From Glandiceps talaboti (taxonomy: Eukaryota > Hemichordata > Enteropneusta > Spengelidae), in the NCBI RefSeq assembly GCF_964340395.1, contig NC_135564.1, positions 10,152,891 to 10,205,390 of the forward strand: a DNA stretch of 52,500 nucleotides, given 5' to 3'. The translations under genes and the position numbers were made by a program. Positions 1-37,345 of this stretch are shown in pieces (within the stretch, counting starts at the first letter, position 1; each line of letters opens with the position of its first letter). The notes below the pieces were generated by a model. It had not been told where the DNA came from. It saw nothing but the letters and a program-made list of their open reading frames with translations, and did not search any database.

Positions 1-695
1 TTGTAGTAAAGGGATGAGAGATTAGACACAATATATGGTTGCCCTGAGATTGTTTTAAATCAACCTTCATATAAGTATATATCAACTGATTAAAATGATA
101 AGTTTTTCTTTAAAAATTAGTATCATTAAGATATCCATGATATCAACAGCAGTATAACAACTGCAACATGTTGGTAAGGAAAACGATAGTTAGGCGAAAT
201 GAGTGTCACACTAAAAGTTATGGCAGAGAAATGGTGATATATTTGCCAGGGAGGATATTTGACAAGCTACAGATAATCTCTTTCCAATTTACCATTCATT
301 GTAGTATCATCTTTTCTTTAAATCAACAAGTATTTAGGAAAGTACATGTTATTCAATTAAAATATCATTATCTACGTCAAGACATTGATGCTTTATTGTC
401 GATTTAAACTTTCAGTTCAAACATAAACTTGAAATTTATACCTGAAATTTTCGCATGCACACTTCAGTCTTTGGCAAGAGTGAGCCCCAAAAAATAGGTC
501 ATATTTTTTGCCAACATTTATAAATTGAGGGGACAGTTTTAAAATATCTGCGTTGACATAATTGACATCACCAAAAGAAGGCTGAATTGTGCTTGTTTCA
601 GTGCTGCAATATTCAGGTCATCAACATATCTCCAAGTAATTCTCAATATGCACAACCTATAGCTAATTATTTGAATTGAATTGTAAATATTCTAG
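1..695. other. Gene A intron (partial), no exon seen
   Basis: Sequence upstream of the first visible exon of gene A. The family would place a GPS-encoding exon before it, but no Cys-x-Cys-Asn-His-Leu-Thr coding stretch is visible on the + strand here, so that exon is probably left of the window. AT-rich, with nothing else recognised. Confidence 0.6.
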
Positions 696-799
696 ATTTC
701 GGATGTTAACGTTGAAGCACTCACTCTTATCACCTTCATTGGTTGTGCGATATCTCTTGTCAGTTTATTTCTGACTTTCCTTACCTTGGCGTGTTTCAG
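696..799 (+). CDS. Gene A exon: TM1
   Basis: Acceptor TTCTAG and donor CAG/GTATGT; 104 nt ending in phase 2. Encodes ISDVNVEALTLITFIGCAIS and the rest of TM1. The donor runs straight into a TATG microsatellite. Confidence 0.9.
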
Positions 800-931
800 G
801 TATGTATGAATTGATGGATGAATGGATGGATGGATGGATGGATGGATGTGTGTTTGTGCATGTGTCTGTATGTGCGCGTGTGTATGTATGTATGTATATA
901 TACATACATACATACACATACATATATATAC

Positions 932-964
<33 letters not shown>

Positions 965-1004
965 TGAATGTATGTATGTATGTATATATGTATGTGTGTG
1001 TATG

Positions 1005-1038
<34 letters not shown>

Positions 1039-4000
1039 TGCATGTATGTAGTCATTATTATGACGTGTCATTGCACTATAAAGTATTATGCAGTTCGTTT
1101 GCTTGTTTGACTTTTACTTCTGTCTCTAAATATATAAGTTTCCACTGCTATCAATCTGTTTGCTATTATGTTCGTAGGTTAAATTCTGAGCGGGTGTTGA
1201 TCCTTCAAAACATGGTGATCGCTTTAATGCTTGCACAGTTTATTTTCATTGTCGGCATCACAGCAACTGCTAACCGGGTAAATACACTTTACTTTGCTAT
1301 CAGACGCATCATGTTGATTTGGAATATTAAAAGTGCTTGTTTTGTGGAAACATTCTTGATATTTCAATATGTAATGACACGACTACATCAGCTTTCAAAT
1401 AAAACGCCACCTGCGTGTTCACGAAAATGTATAGCTACTGGCACGATTTCTGCATAAAGAGATAGTTTCGAGATACACAGTTCGAAAAACGTGGTATGTA
1501 ATGCTTTCGTTGCGTGAGTGGTTATAAAAAGACTATATATAAAAGAGTTTTTACTTAAAATTACAGTCCTGGGTAAAGCAGAACCGCCAAGATTGACTAC
1601 GATTACTAACAATACAACATCTTTTCTGAAGTAATGTACCGCCGATTGCAATATATGTATGGTGTATTTCAATATGAAGCAAGAAATTGCGAGCTTAGTG
1701 TCTGCAAGGTTGTATGCTATAGTGAACACTAACATGAAATAGACGATACATTGAATTGGTATATATACCTTGCACGGCTTGATAGCAGTTGCTAAATTAC
1801 CTTTTAAGATATCACATTTTTTTATGAATAGTGGCATGTTTTCTATATTTTGTTATCATTTTCAGACTGTTTGCATGGCAATTGCAATTCTACTTCATTA
1901 CTTGTATCTAGCGTCTTTCTCGTGGATGATGGTAAATGGAATACAGCTATACTTGAAGATACGAAATGTATTCAATCATTCTACTAGACTGATTCAGTTT
2001 TATCTTATTGGATGGGGCTTGCCTCTTATCGTTGTGGGTATATCAGCTGGCCTAAAATGGCAATACTATGGTAATGGAAGATAGTAAGTTATAACGTTGG
2101 TTAATGTACGTGTATTCATAACTGACGTCAGTACAGTTTGCAGTCAAAGAGTGATGTTTTTTAAGTTGATTCAGTTGAAGTGAAGTTTCATTTCTGGTAC
2201 TCAAACGATACGATACGGTAACTGTAGAATATCACGCAGGATGCTGTAAATCTGTGTCTGTCGACTTACACAAATTATAACGCACTGGCAGTTCATACTT
2301 TTTAGCATTGTTCTTTTCAGACTGTCTTGGTCGACGATCATCATCAGAATGACAATTTCATATTTACAACTGGCCTCTAGGTGGCGGTATAATCAGGAGA
2401 TTATAAATGTAAATTCCGTCGTTCGTGTTGCTCAGTATTGTATATAAAAGCGAATTTTTGACGTATTTGCAGAGCAGTCATAAGATAAACGGTTCGATAC
2501 GGCAGCTAGAAATGTCTCCGATGTAATCTATATTTATTGATTTCAGTTGCTGGCTCTCATTTCAAGACTGGCTTCCTGCGGCTTTCATAGCTCCAGCTTT
2601 GATTGTCATTCTCGTAAGTAATATTTAACTATACTGCCCTCTACGGCACTTATAAGAGATCGTAGATTATTCTTAGCACGCGTTCCTTATCATTACGTAT
2701 ACATTGGTTTGTTCAAACTGAGGAAAATAAAGTCGTTGTATGTGATTTATCTACAGATCAATCTCTTTGTAATTGTCATGGTTATGCGTACATTCATGAC
2801 GGTCCGCGTGAATGCCAGAAAGAGTGATATCGACAAAATGAAGTAAGTTTTCAACCAATAATAAGCGTCACAATAATCATATGATCGAAAAGCCTAAAAT
2901 GATTATTTTCATATTAATATGCTAATTAGTATTCGTTTTCAGATATCATTCCAACTGAATACACGTGAATGTAAACAGTAGTACTTCTAATGGCGTTTAA
3001 GACAATTTTACTAAAATTTTGCCCAACTCAAAAGCTAGCAACCTAACACAAACATGCCTCATTATGAGTCACGTGTCGTTCAATTTTGCGACCAACAATA
3101 TTTCTAAATGACAAATTTTGTAAAAGTCTACATCACAATTACTTGTACAAGTACTATAGGCTTCTCTGGTCTTTGGTTCTGCCCTTGACATTCCAGTCTA
3201 ATCATTTTACACACTTTCACATGCATCGAAATACGCTTTGCCTTTGCTGTAATTTCTAGTTACCTAGGCTAATATCAAATGCTAGTGTATCGTTGTCAAG
3301 CTGACATTTGTCCTATTTTTCATCTTTTGTTTAGAGCAAGTATCAGAGCAGCTGTCGTCCTCGTTCCCATCCTTGGTTTATCCTGGGTATTTGGGATACT
3401 TGCTGTCAATGAAGGCACCCTAATATTTCAGTATATATTTACAATAGCAAATTCCCTACAAGGGTTTTTTGTTTTCATTTTCCATTGCTGTATGAACGAA
3501 GAGGTGAGTATGGGCTACATTGAAAACTATTAGTATATTATGGTAGAGCACTAAACGCTAAAATTGATGTAATTGGAAACAATTTAACTATTTTTTTCTT
3601 CATTTTTTGACTTATTTATCTTCTTACATTTGTAGTATGAACGCTTAGTAGTAATATGATCAACATCTCCCAAGTTAACATTTGTTGCCATACACTCATT
3701 TGTTAGATGTAGTCCGAACTGTTTACCATTGAAAACAAGAACACATAAAACCATACACGTATGCACCTAGTCTAGAGGCTATCCATGGCTTTGACTCCTT
3801 CTCAACGTCTAGAGGAACGAGGAGTTGAGATGAAACTTCACAATAATTTCAGTGTAATAATTCCAGTCATGATACATAATGCCAATCAGAATATACGCAT
3901 GTTGTTTTTCTGTTGAATTCGCTTCTGTCAAACTAACTCATCTATATTAATATTATGTATGGTATTGCTTAATCATAAGTAAAAGGTGTATTTTTCAAAT

Positions 4001-4233
4001 TATTTTAGGTAAAAACCGCCTTCAATCGCAAATTTCGGCGGGGATCAGTCGCTGGCTATACAGTTAATACGGATATCAGCATGATCGACACAGTAACCAC
4101 CAATACTGCATCTCGTTCTATCCCAAGGAAGTCTAAGAAGAGAAGTAGGAGAGGCGATAAATTGATGTCGCCCTCAACGTCCTCATTGCGGTCACCGTCT
4201 CCTTCTCCATCGAGGGAGGCATGGCAGTTGTAG
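696..4233 (+). CDS. Gene A: adhesion GPCR, 7TM half and tail (5' partial)
   Basis: Spliced gene whose visible exons (696..799, 1178..1277, 1866..2083, 2547..2613, 2757..2842, 3335..3503, 4009..4233) total 969 nt, 322 residues plus a stop, in one continuous frame. They encode TM1 to TM7 of a family B2 (adhesion) receptor. Landmarks are the TM2 segment ILQNMVIALMLAQF, extracellular loop 2 YCWLS, TM6 GLSWVFGILAV and TM7 NSLQGFFVFIFHCC. The cytoplasmic tail is about 74 residues, basic and Ser/Pro-rich, and ends EAWQL. The GAIN domain and GPS are expected off the left edge. Exon lengths equal those of genes B and C, marking it as a paralogue. It converges on gene B. TM3 has Asn where the family usually has Glu (WMMVNG). 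Ligand and G protein cannot be read from the sequence. Confidence 0.9.
801..1050. repeat. GATG/TATG microsatellite
   Basis: Imperfect tetranucleotide repeat, (GATG)n then (TATG)n with interruptions, in the TM1-TM2 intron of gene A. It begins at the donor site itself. Long open frames here are artefacts of the repeat. Confidence 0.95.
1178..1277 (+). CDS. Gene A exon: TM2
   Basis: Acceptor TTCGTAG, donor CGG/GTAAAT; 100 nt, phase 2 in and 0 out. Encodes RLNSERVLILQNMVIALMLA through GITATANR: intracellular loop 1, TM2 and the start of extracellular loop 1. Confidence 0.9.
1715..1743. repeat. Fragment of foldback family 2 terminal repeat
   Basis: The stretch TAGTGAACACTAACATGAA matches the right inverted end of the 9821..10122 element. 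The rest of the element is not clear here. It lies in the TM2-TM3 intron of gene A. Confidence 0.45.
1866..2083 (+). CDS. Gene A exon: TM3-TM4
   Basis: Acceptor TTTCAG, donor TA/GTAAGT; 218 nt, phase 0 in and 2 out. Encodes CMAIAILLHYLYLASFSWMM (TM3), NGIQLYLKIRNVF (loop 2) and IGWGLPLIVVGISAGLKW (TM4). The apparent stop TAG at 2082..2084 falls on the splice donor. Confidence 0.92.
2320..2500. repeat. Dispersed repeat family 3, copy 1
   Basis: Shares CTGTCTTGGTCGACGATC, TCATCAGAATGACAA and CTAGGTGGCGGTATAATCAG with the copies at 5505..5605 and 47795..47890. Non-coding, in the TM4-TM5 intron of gene A. Confidence 0.55.
2547..2613 (+). CDS. Gene A exon: loop 2/TM5
   Basis: Acceptor TTTCAG, donor CTC/GTAAGT; 67 nt, phase 2 in and 0 out. 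Encodes YCWLSFQDWLPAAFIAPAL and the rest of TM5. The Cys pairs with TM3 in this family. Confidence 0.9.
2757..2842 (+). CDS. Gene A exon: TM5 end and loop 3
   Basis: Acceptor CTACAG, donor AA/GTAAGT; 86 nt, phase 0 in and 2 out. Encodes INLFVIVMVMRTFMTVRVN and ARKSDIDKM, the end of TM5 and the basic third loop. Confidence 0.9.
3335..3503 (+). CDS. Gene A exon: TM6-TM7
   Basis: Acceptor TGTTTAG, donor GAG/GTGAGT; 169 nt, phase 2 in and 0 out. Encodes LVPILGLSWVFGILAV (TM6 with its conserved Trp) and FQYIFTIANSLQGFFVFIF (TM7). Confidence 0.93.
4009..4233 (+). CDS. Gene A last exon: cytoplasmic tail
   Basis: Acceptor ATTTTAG, stop TAG at 4231..4233; 225 nt. Begins VKTAFNRKFRRGS, matching the VKSAF and VKAAY starts of the B and C tails. 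Continues with a basic Ser/Arg stretch (SRSIPRKSKKRSRRG), a Ser/Pro run and the end EAWQL. Two residues follow the EAW shared with B and C, where those tails run on. Confidence 0.88.
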   Translation, partial: VKTAFNRKFRRGSVAGYTVNTDISMIDTVTTNTASRSIPRKSKKRSRRGDKLMSPSTSSLRSPSPSPSREAWQL

Positions 4234-5899
4234 AATAAGAATAAGTCGTATTTCAATGGTCAATAGAAAACACATTATGTCAGTTTACACAATGTATGTT
4301 CAACGCTATACCAGAATTCAATTCTCAGTAGTGATGTTTTTCTTACCAACAGCAACATTCATTAAATGTGATCATTTCAATCAAACAGTCTCGTCTCAAG
4401 GAATACAGGAGCAAATTATGTTGTTAGCACTTTACAATCACACTTGAAAGTTTAAATTTAAAAAAAAAACGTTATATGTTTCATGGCATCAGATAGAAGC
4501 TAGGGTCAGTGATACGTTATACCTATACTCACTTCCAACTAGCATATTGGTTTCGTCAAATTAACATGTACAGTAGTTGTGCGCCCTCTCTCACAAGAAT
4601 GTCTCCCTTATGGTCATCATTCGATGAACTCATACCGACGCACAGAACAGAGCAAAGAAACTCTAGTCATAAAATAATGCTATTAATTGTTGTAACAACG
4701 TCAGAAAATGATTTTATTGTCATCAAAGGCATCGACATTAACATTATACTAAAACAGTAGAGTATTAGATTGATTTTTACTTGAAGTTAGGGGACCTCTT
4801 AAAGCCGCCATTCCAGTTTAAATATATTTTGTGAATCAGCCACCAAGGAAATTGCTTTCCCACTCAGCTTATGCAGCTTCTAACATTTTGAAACAACGTG
4901 CCATTTACTCATAAAAAACTGATATATACACAAATATTTAATGAGAAATAGATGTTACAATTAACATACTAAACTAAGAAAATTGAAAATTTAGTTACAC
5001 GTAATGTTATAACTGTGGAGGAACATTCGCACAACCACAAAACATTTGTGATACGTCTCGGACGGAGTCGTAAAGGCTGTGGTTTTTTCACACGATATGG
5101 GAGATTTATCCAGAGTTACTGTTTGACATACGTAAACAGCGACCTCTAGCTAGCGGTGGGGTTTTTTTTCAACGCAAGTTGTGTACTTTACAACAGCTAT
5201 GTAACTTTTTTTCATATAAGAAATCGTGATTGAAAAAATAATTATTACTAATAGATATATCTTCATTTCTCGTGTATTTGTATCTAACTTCAATGTGACA
5301 ATGATTGCCATATTTGTATGCACTATCGAGTATAATAAATGATCGTTTTACCGAAGAAATATTTATTGTGTATAGCATGATTGTTCTCAACATTGGAACA
5401 CCAGGTACTGTCTACAAATATTTACAATGAAAACAGTGTTACAGGTCTGTAATGAGCTAAGTATAAAACGCACACACAGCTCAAAGGTTGTTTTAGTATT
5501 GAGCTTTGGGTCTGTCTTGCTCGACGATCCTCATCAGAATGACAAATCCCTAGGGGTGGCGATATGATCAGCCGATTGTAGATGTTACGTAGTTCGATAC
5601 CCTGCAAATCAGAAAGACTATTAACATCAGACGCTACAATCCCAAGTTCGACAGAATCACTGGCATCATTTGATATAATGATTAATCACAAATGATGGAA
5701 TTTTCATGGATGAATGTCTGTTCCCATGGTAACGATATTTAAGGAATAATGTCAAGCGAAATATACGTCTCAACATGTGGTGTAGTTGATGTATGTAAAC
5801 AATGGCTCACATAGGCACACTGTAATCGTAAACGACTACCCTAAGTATATTGTACATAATGCTCCGTCTAATCACCAAGATTTGTCAGGGAATACATAT
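4234..5899. other. Intergenic, between convergent genes A and B
   Basis: About 1.7 kb holding the 3' flanks of both genes. An AATAAA on the + strand at 5334..5339 and TTTATT at 5362..5367 (AATAAA on the minus strand) could serve as overlapping polyadenylation signals; this is inference. A family 3 repeat copy lies at 5505..5605. No credible gene. Confidence 0.5.
5505..5605. repeat. Dispersed repeat family 3, copy 2
   Basis: Matches 2320..2500 over TCGACGATCCTCATCAGAAT and GGTGGCGATATGATCAG, and 47795..47890 over GTGGC.RTATGAT and CCGATTG. A short non-autonomous repeat of unknown class. Confidence 0.55.
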
Positions 5900-31880
<25,981 letters not shown>

Positions 31881-33912
31881 CTTTATCTCATCTCGTCTCA
31901 TCATCTTCCGTGTTGCAACCAAAATGACGATGAAATGAAAATCTATCCGAGTGTAACTACTCCCCAAAGGAGAAACCATTTTATAGATGGGTGAGTATGC
32001 ATATATGAGGGGTGCCTTATTAGTCACTGAAAGAATTCAATAATGTGCATGTAATATGTACGTTTTACTATTATTCTTCTCTGTTTTGTATTAACAATAT
32101 AGTATTCTGCAGCAGATTATTGACCTTATTTTCTGCAATCACATTATTTCAATTACAGGTGTATGCATTATGTGTTAAATCAACTTCAAAGGGCCGTGGT
32201 AAAAGTGTGATTAGGGTTGATGTTAGGTTAAAGTTAGGATTAGATCTAACTGTCGTTATAACTGTTGCACGATTTGCTTTAAGAAATGAAATAACACAAG
32301 TGAATTAAATAAAAACATTGATTCCGATGTAGTTCTTAGGTTGCTATTCAAAAAGCTCTTTGGCGTTTTATGAAAACGTTGCATGCTCTTTAATGTTTGA
32401 TATCATAAAACGACTGTCGGTGTGGGTAAAACGTTTTTTAAGTCTTTACTTATCACGAGGTCTTAAAATGTATGGTAATGTATATGCCATGTGCTGTGTG
32501 GTTGAGTGTTTTTATATGTTTATGTGACGTGCATGTATAGGTGTGGTGACTGCCGAGTTTCGTTCAACAATCAAAAACTGGTCACACGTAGGTAAATGTT
32601 CTAAAAATGCGACAGTTACCTGGTTACATCTTACACAGGTGGACTAGAAGTTACTCGGATTGCGATCTTAGCATACTTTCGAGTGATTTCAAGAAAAAGC
32701 TTAATCTTAGATAGAATTTTATGCTCTAGACAGAGTATTGATATCCTAAAGAAAAGACTGTCTGATACTCTGGATTAAAAGCTAAACCTCACACGAAAGC
32801 TCCCAATGGGCAATAGAAACATTTGATACCATTTTCTCTAAAGTCTTAAAAGTTCAACCAGCCTATTACCCTTTACAAATTGAATAATTACATGTTTGGG
32901 TATTGTGTAGAGACGAATGTGAAGCTTGGTATCCAGCATGGAATTATTACAATCTTAATCAGTTGTTCAGTACAAACAAAAATTCGTCTGACCCGACTAA
33001 AATGTATCAAAATGTTACATTTTCTTTAGTGAACTACCGTTTTCTCAGCAGATCGTTACCATATCATTCATTGCGTAATTTGTTCAGACATGTTCTTCAT
33101 GAACATATTTCCCGGCTAGCCAAATCGTTTAGAAGAAAAACAATTACACCCTGATTGAAAACAATCCCTGAATACTGTCGACAATTTGCAATACTATTAA
33201 GTTCATGGCAGTAAAATTTGAAAGAAGACTTATTTCAGTGCGTGTGGATAATTTACATCACAGGTCACGTATCCTGTCAGATATTACTTACTAATGGACA
33301 ATAAGTCGTAAATCTGCACACTCATAGGAGGGTGAGCGTTGAAATGAATAAAGTCACAAATTGATTTGTTAAGTGTATAAACACAACGTTTCGTGTTTCT
33401 CTACCTTTTATCATTACCTGATTTGATTGTGCAATTAAGTACGTGTTTTGAATTGCGCATGCCCAATTATGACGATCGCATTGATCTGTTTTATATATCA
33501 ATCATGTTTATTCAAATTACAGTTATTTTGGGATGGAATATGCAAATGATTGATGGTATGTAGATCTTGATTATTATTATTATTACTATTAGATAATGTA
33601 TCATGATGATAGTTTTGTTAGTATCAGAATTTTTGTCTAGTTAAGAATCTCACTTTTGACATAAAATGGGATCACATGACATTTTCAGGAAGCATTTATT
33701 TTGTGCCACGAGTAAAACTGCATACGGGTATTGATAGACCCATTAAAAGTCTGTAATTATCTTATTTCAAAATTAATACAATGTTCTAAAATAGTAAAGT
33801 CATTCAAAATCAAATCGAATTACATCAATACATCAATATCTTGTTTCATAACCAGTCTTTGCACAATGTTCCATTTGAATCGATTAGTGTTGTTTGAGAT
33901 GTCCCCCTGCTA

Positions 33913-33955
33913 ACAAACAAACAAACAAACAAACAAACAAACAAACAAACAAACA
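33913..33955. repeat. (AAAC)n microsatellite
   Basis: About eleven perfect units. Confidence 0.95.
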
Positions 33956-34313
33956 GAGATGAAAGCATAGCCATTCAGCGTCAAACAGTCTTGGTTTATC
34001 GTAACGGTTACAGACAAGGAATTGAGTAATGGTCGGTCACAGGACAGACCTATGTAGATATTGTTCACTTTGTTAAGTTCCTTCAGACGTGGGCAGAATA
34101 TTTTACTTTATTTGGCTTGGTCTGTGACAAGGACAAGGTTTTGTAGGTGTACAAGATAAAAAAAAATATGATAAATAAAACTATTAGATGTGTTCGACAT
34201 CGATTTATTGCATTCGCCACCTGTACATAATCTCAGAGTACAAAATGTTGTGTGTGTGTGTCTCTCTCTCTCTCTCTTTCATAATTGTACCACAAATCAT
34301 CGCAACTGTTTAG

Positions 34314-34432
34314 AGCAATATTCACAGACGATCATGTCGTCTATAAATGTGATACATCGCCCTGGAATGAAAGCAATGCTGTCACTACGATGGCCAAGAA
34401 ATTATTACGAGTGGATTGCAACCACTTCACGG
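34314..34432 (+). CDS. Possible isolated exon
   Basis: A pyrimidine tract (TC)n and acceptor TGTTTAG precede an open frame with VVYKCDTSPWNESNAVTTMA and LRVDCNHFTG, closed by donor G/GTATGC. The composition looks coding, with two Cys and an Asn-Glu-Ser glycosylation site, but no family is recognised and no partner exon was found. Confidence 0.22.
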
Positions 34433-34590
34433 GTATGCTGGAGGCTAACATAATCTGCATTCTTGTAAAGGACGTTCATCTCCGAGGATTCGTTTGAACT
34501 TTCGCCAAAGAGTAATGTTGTACTCTCAAACACGTACCCCTGTACTTCAATGTAATTTTGTGTTGTCTGTCTTCGGGGTGAGCGCATCCT

Positions 34591-34592
<2 letters not shown>

Positions 34593-34637
<45 letters not shown>
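34593..34637. repeat. Poly-T run, 45 bp
   Basis: Uninterrupted T run, which could be the poly(A) of a retroposed minus-strand copy. No AATAAA or recognisable gene body follows on the minus strand. Confidence 0.95.
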
Positions 34638-34639
<2 letters not shown>

Positions 34640-35310
34640 GGCATGCATGAAATAATATAGCAATATCTCACACTTCGTGATGCTTGAAAAATGACAAAGC
34701 GGCACTGTTCGGGTAAGATTTAATAGCCAATTACGCTGATTCACTTGTAGGAAATTGCTTTGATACAAATAAAAAGTCGATAAATGTACTTCAAAATGAA
34801 ACACGCTTTATTACTTTGAAAACTCAAGGGACTTATTTTCTACAGTAATACAAGAAAACATTACCATGCCAACATTTCAAACGAACAAGCCTTTTCAATC
34901 CTTCTGTTATGAATTGTCTCATACAGGATAACTTCAACCGTATCAATAAATCAATATTTGCACTTTGAATTTAATTGTGATATCTTATTGGCGCGTAAAT
35001 GTCTTGTCTTGAATATCAAGGTCAAGGAGTTACCTAGAAAAAGGACGGAACACGAACTCGGCACACTTCAATCACATATTCTAATAGCCTACTTTACTTA
35101 AATTGATATTCAATGCTTGTACATACGTTGAATACAACTACTAATGTTACAATACAGTCGCAACCGCATATTCAAATTGAGCAACTTGTTTTGACGAGGA
35201 GCTAATATTTACATGTTACAGCTATTATTTACCATTCATGATTGAAAACCATAAATAAGATGCGATGAAGTGTGCACAAGACGTGTAAAAATTTATTCGA
35301 AAGTTATTGT

Positions 35311-35539
<229 letters not shown>

Positions 35540-35594
35540 TGCGCTCTGCCACTGCGGTATAGAGCACTGTCTTAGCAGATTGATACTCCCCGAG

Positions 35595-35595
<1 letters not shown>

Positions 35596-35691
<96 letters not shown>
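35596..35691. repeat. (TA)n, right of hairpin
   Basis: About 96 bp of perfect TA dinucleotides, 57 bp after the right arm. Confidence 0.98.
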
Positions 35692-35692
<1 letters not shown>

Positions 35693-37232
35693 GCTTATCT
35701 TGAATCACAAAGTCAATGCCATATAACTATAAACACAGTGATACGTCAGGATTGCGCCTGACTTCACAATTGTAACCTTGCCATTGCTGTAAAGTAAGGG
35801 TCTAATTATCCTGGAAAACGTAAAGTTCTTAAATTAATCTATCCAAACGGTGTGATGTGAAAACCCATTCCTGGCCATCTTGAGAAATTTTGGAGTTTTG
35901 TTAAAATTAACATTTATATAACCTATTAATTCTACCTAATAACACAGTATTCGGCGGCCATATTGGATTGTAGAATGGCTTAATTTTCATATAATTGTAA
36001 CCAAGATTTTATCATAATTTTGGTTGAGAATGAACTGCACTTTTCTTGAACAAAGAAACAGCAAAAGTTTTAGATCTCGTACTTTCATATATACTATAGC
36101 TTGATTTACGTTGGAAGCTTTTATCGAGATGCAATCTTATTCATATACAATTTGAACGAAGTTAACATGACAATTATTTCGTTGGGAATTTAAGGTAAAA
36201 GGGGTGAAAATAAAACCCGTATGGCTATGCTCCGTACGGCAGTTTGAATTTCCTGTATCTGCACAGATTAGCCATTGAATTGCACCTTTAATATACCGTT
36301 ACCCTGTCACGTGTTTTGAGTGGCAAGGATAAATATCGTAGGTGAGCCAGGAAACTCTGTTCATAAAGTTGCGCCATTGTTCAATCACATCACATATCAG
36401 AACGACAGTCATAACGATACACTAAATATTGATTTTTACTTCAAGATATTTCAACGAAATGTAGTGCTCCGTCGAAAAAAGGAATAAGTTTGCACACATA
36501 CTAACGGTCGTCGGTATTTACTATTGGTTGACTGAAACAAAATAGCGAATGTCTGCAAATGAATATCCTACTTTATTCCTCTCAGCTCTGCTTAATCATT
36601 GACATTACCTTCACGGAGACTTTTGTTGAGTTTTTCGACGTTTCATGGTAGTTTGTTACGTTTCATTAACGTCGCTAACAAGCGAAACCGTGGTATTTTG
36701 ATTTCAAGATATACAGCTAACTCCTGAACTGAAGTCTAATATCCGCCAAACCCAGTCTAGGGCAAACAACGCGACACTTTATGAATAATCAGCTTTTATC
36801 GCCATTCCTGCGATAATATACTTTGTGACTTATAATAGACTAGGGAGACAATTTGCCCCAAGAAAAAACTGTTAGATGTTATTCTGGTTTCCATACGTGA
36901 CTGAGTTCGTAATTGAGAAGTGTCTCTTTCGTTCATTCTTTGCCATGTTTTGGTTTGCTTACATTCGGCTTCATTAACCTGGTTATAGTGAAAAAAGCAT
37001 GAAAAGATTCAACTACTTTTGATGATTTTGTGTCATCATATTGTTGTAAAACACGATAATTAACACATTTGCCTCCTCCTTGTGTTCAACTGCTTATTGT
37101 GATATGTGACAATGATAACACAGGTTAGTCATGAATCTCATAATAATTGACTTAATTAGCTAGAAACACGTCAGAGATAGATTGAGGGAGATTTCACTGA
37201 AAGACATCTAATTGAGAAGAGACCGTGTGATA

Positions 37233-37345
37233 TAATGTGGTGTGGTGTGGTGTAGTATGGTGTGATGTGGTGTGATGTGATGGTATGTGAGGTAACGTGA
37301 CGTGATGTGTAGTGATGTGATGTGATGTGATGTGATGTGAGGGAA
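37233..37345. repeat. GTGTG/GATGT satellite
   Basis: Degenerate pentanucleotide repeat. Confidence 0.9.

Noticed and set aside
765-1110. Overlapping long open frames of His-Thr-Tyr-Ile or Met-Tyr-Val-Cys repeats on both strands
   Set aside because: Produced by the TATG/GATG microsatellite; the same occurs at 16869..17246, 19912..20220 and 41370..41762.
32903-33154. 83-codon + strand frame CRDECEAWYPAWNYY
   Set aside because: No family resemblance, no donor that ends it sensibly and no neighbours.
34593-34637. Poly-T as evidence of a processed retrogene
   Set aside because: No gene body or AATAAA on the minus strand next to it; left as a homopolymer.
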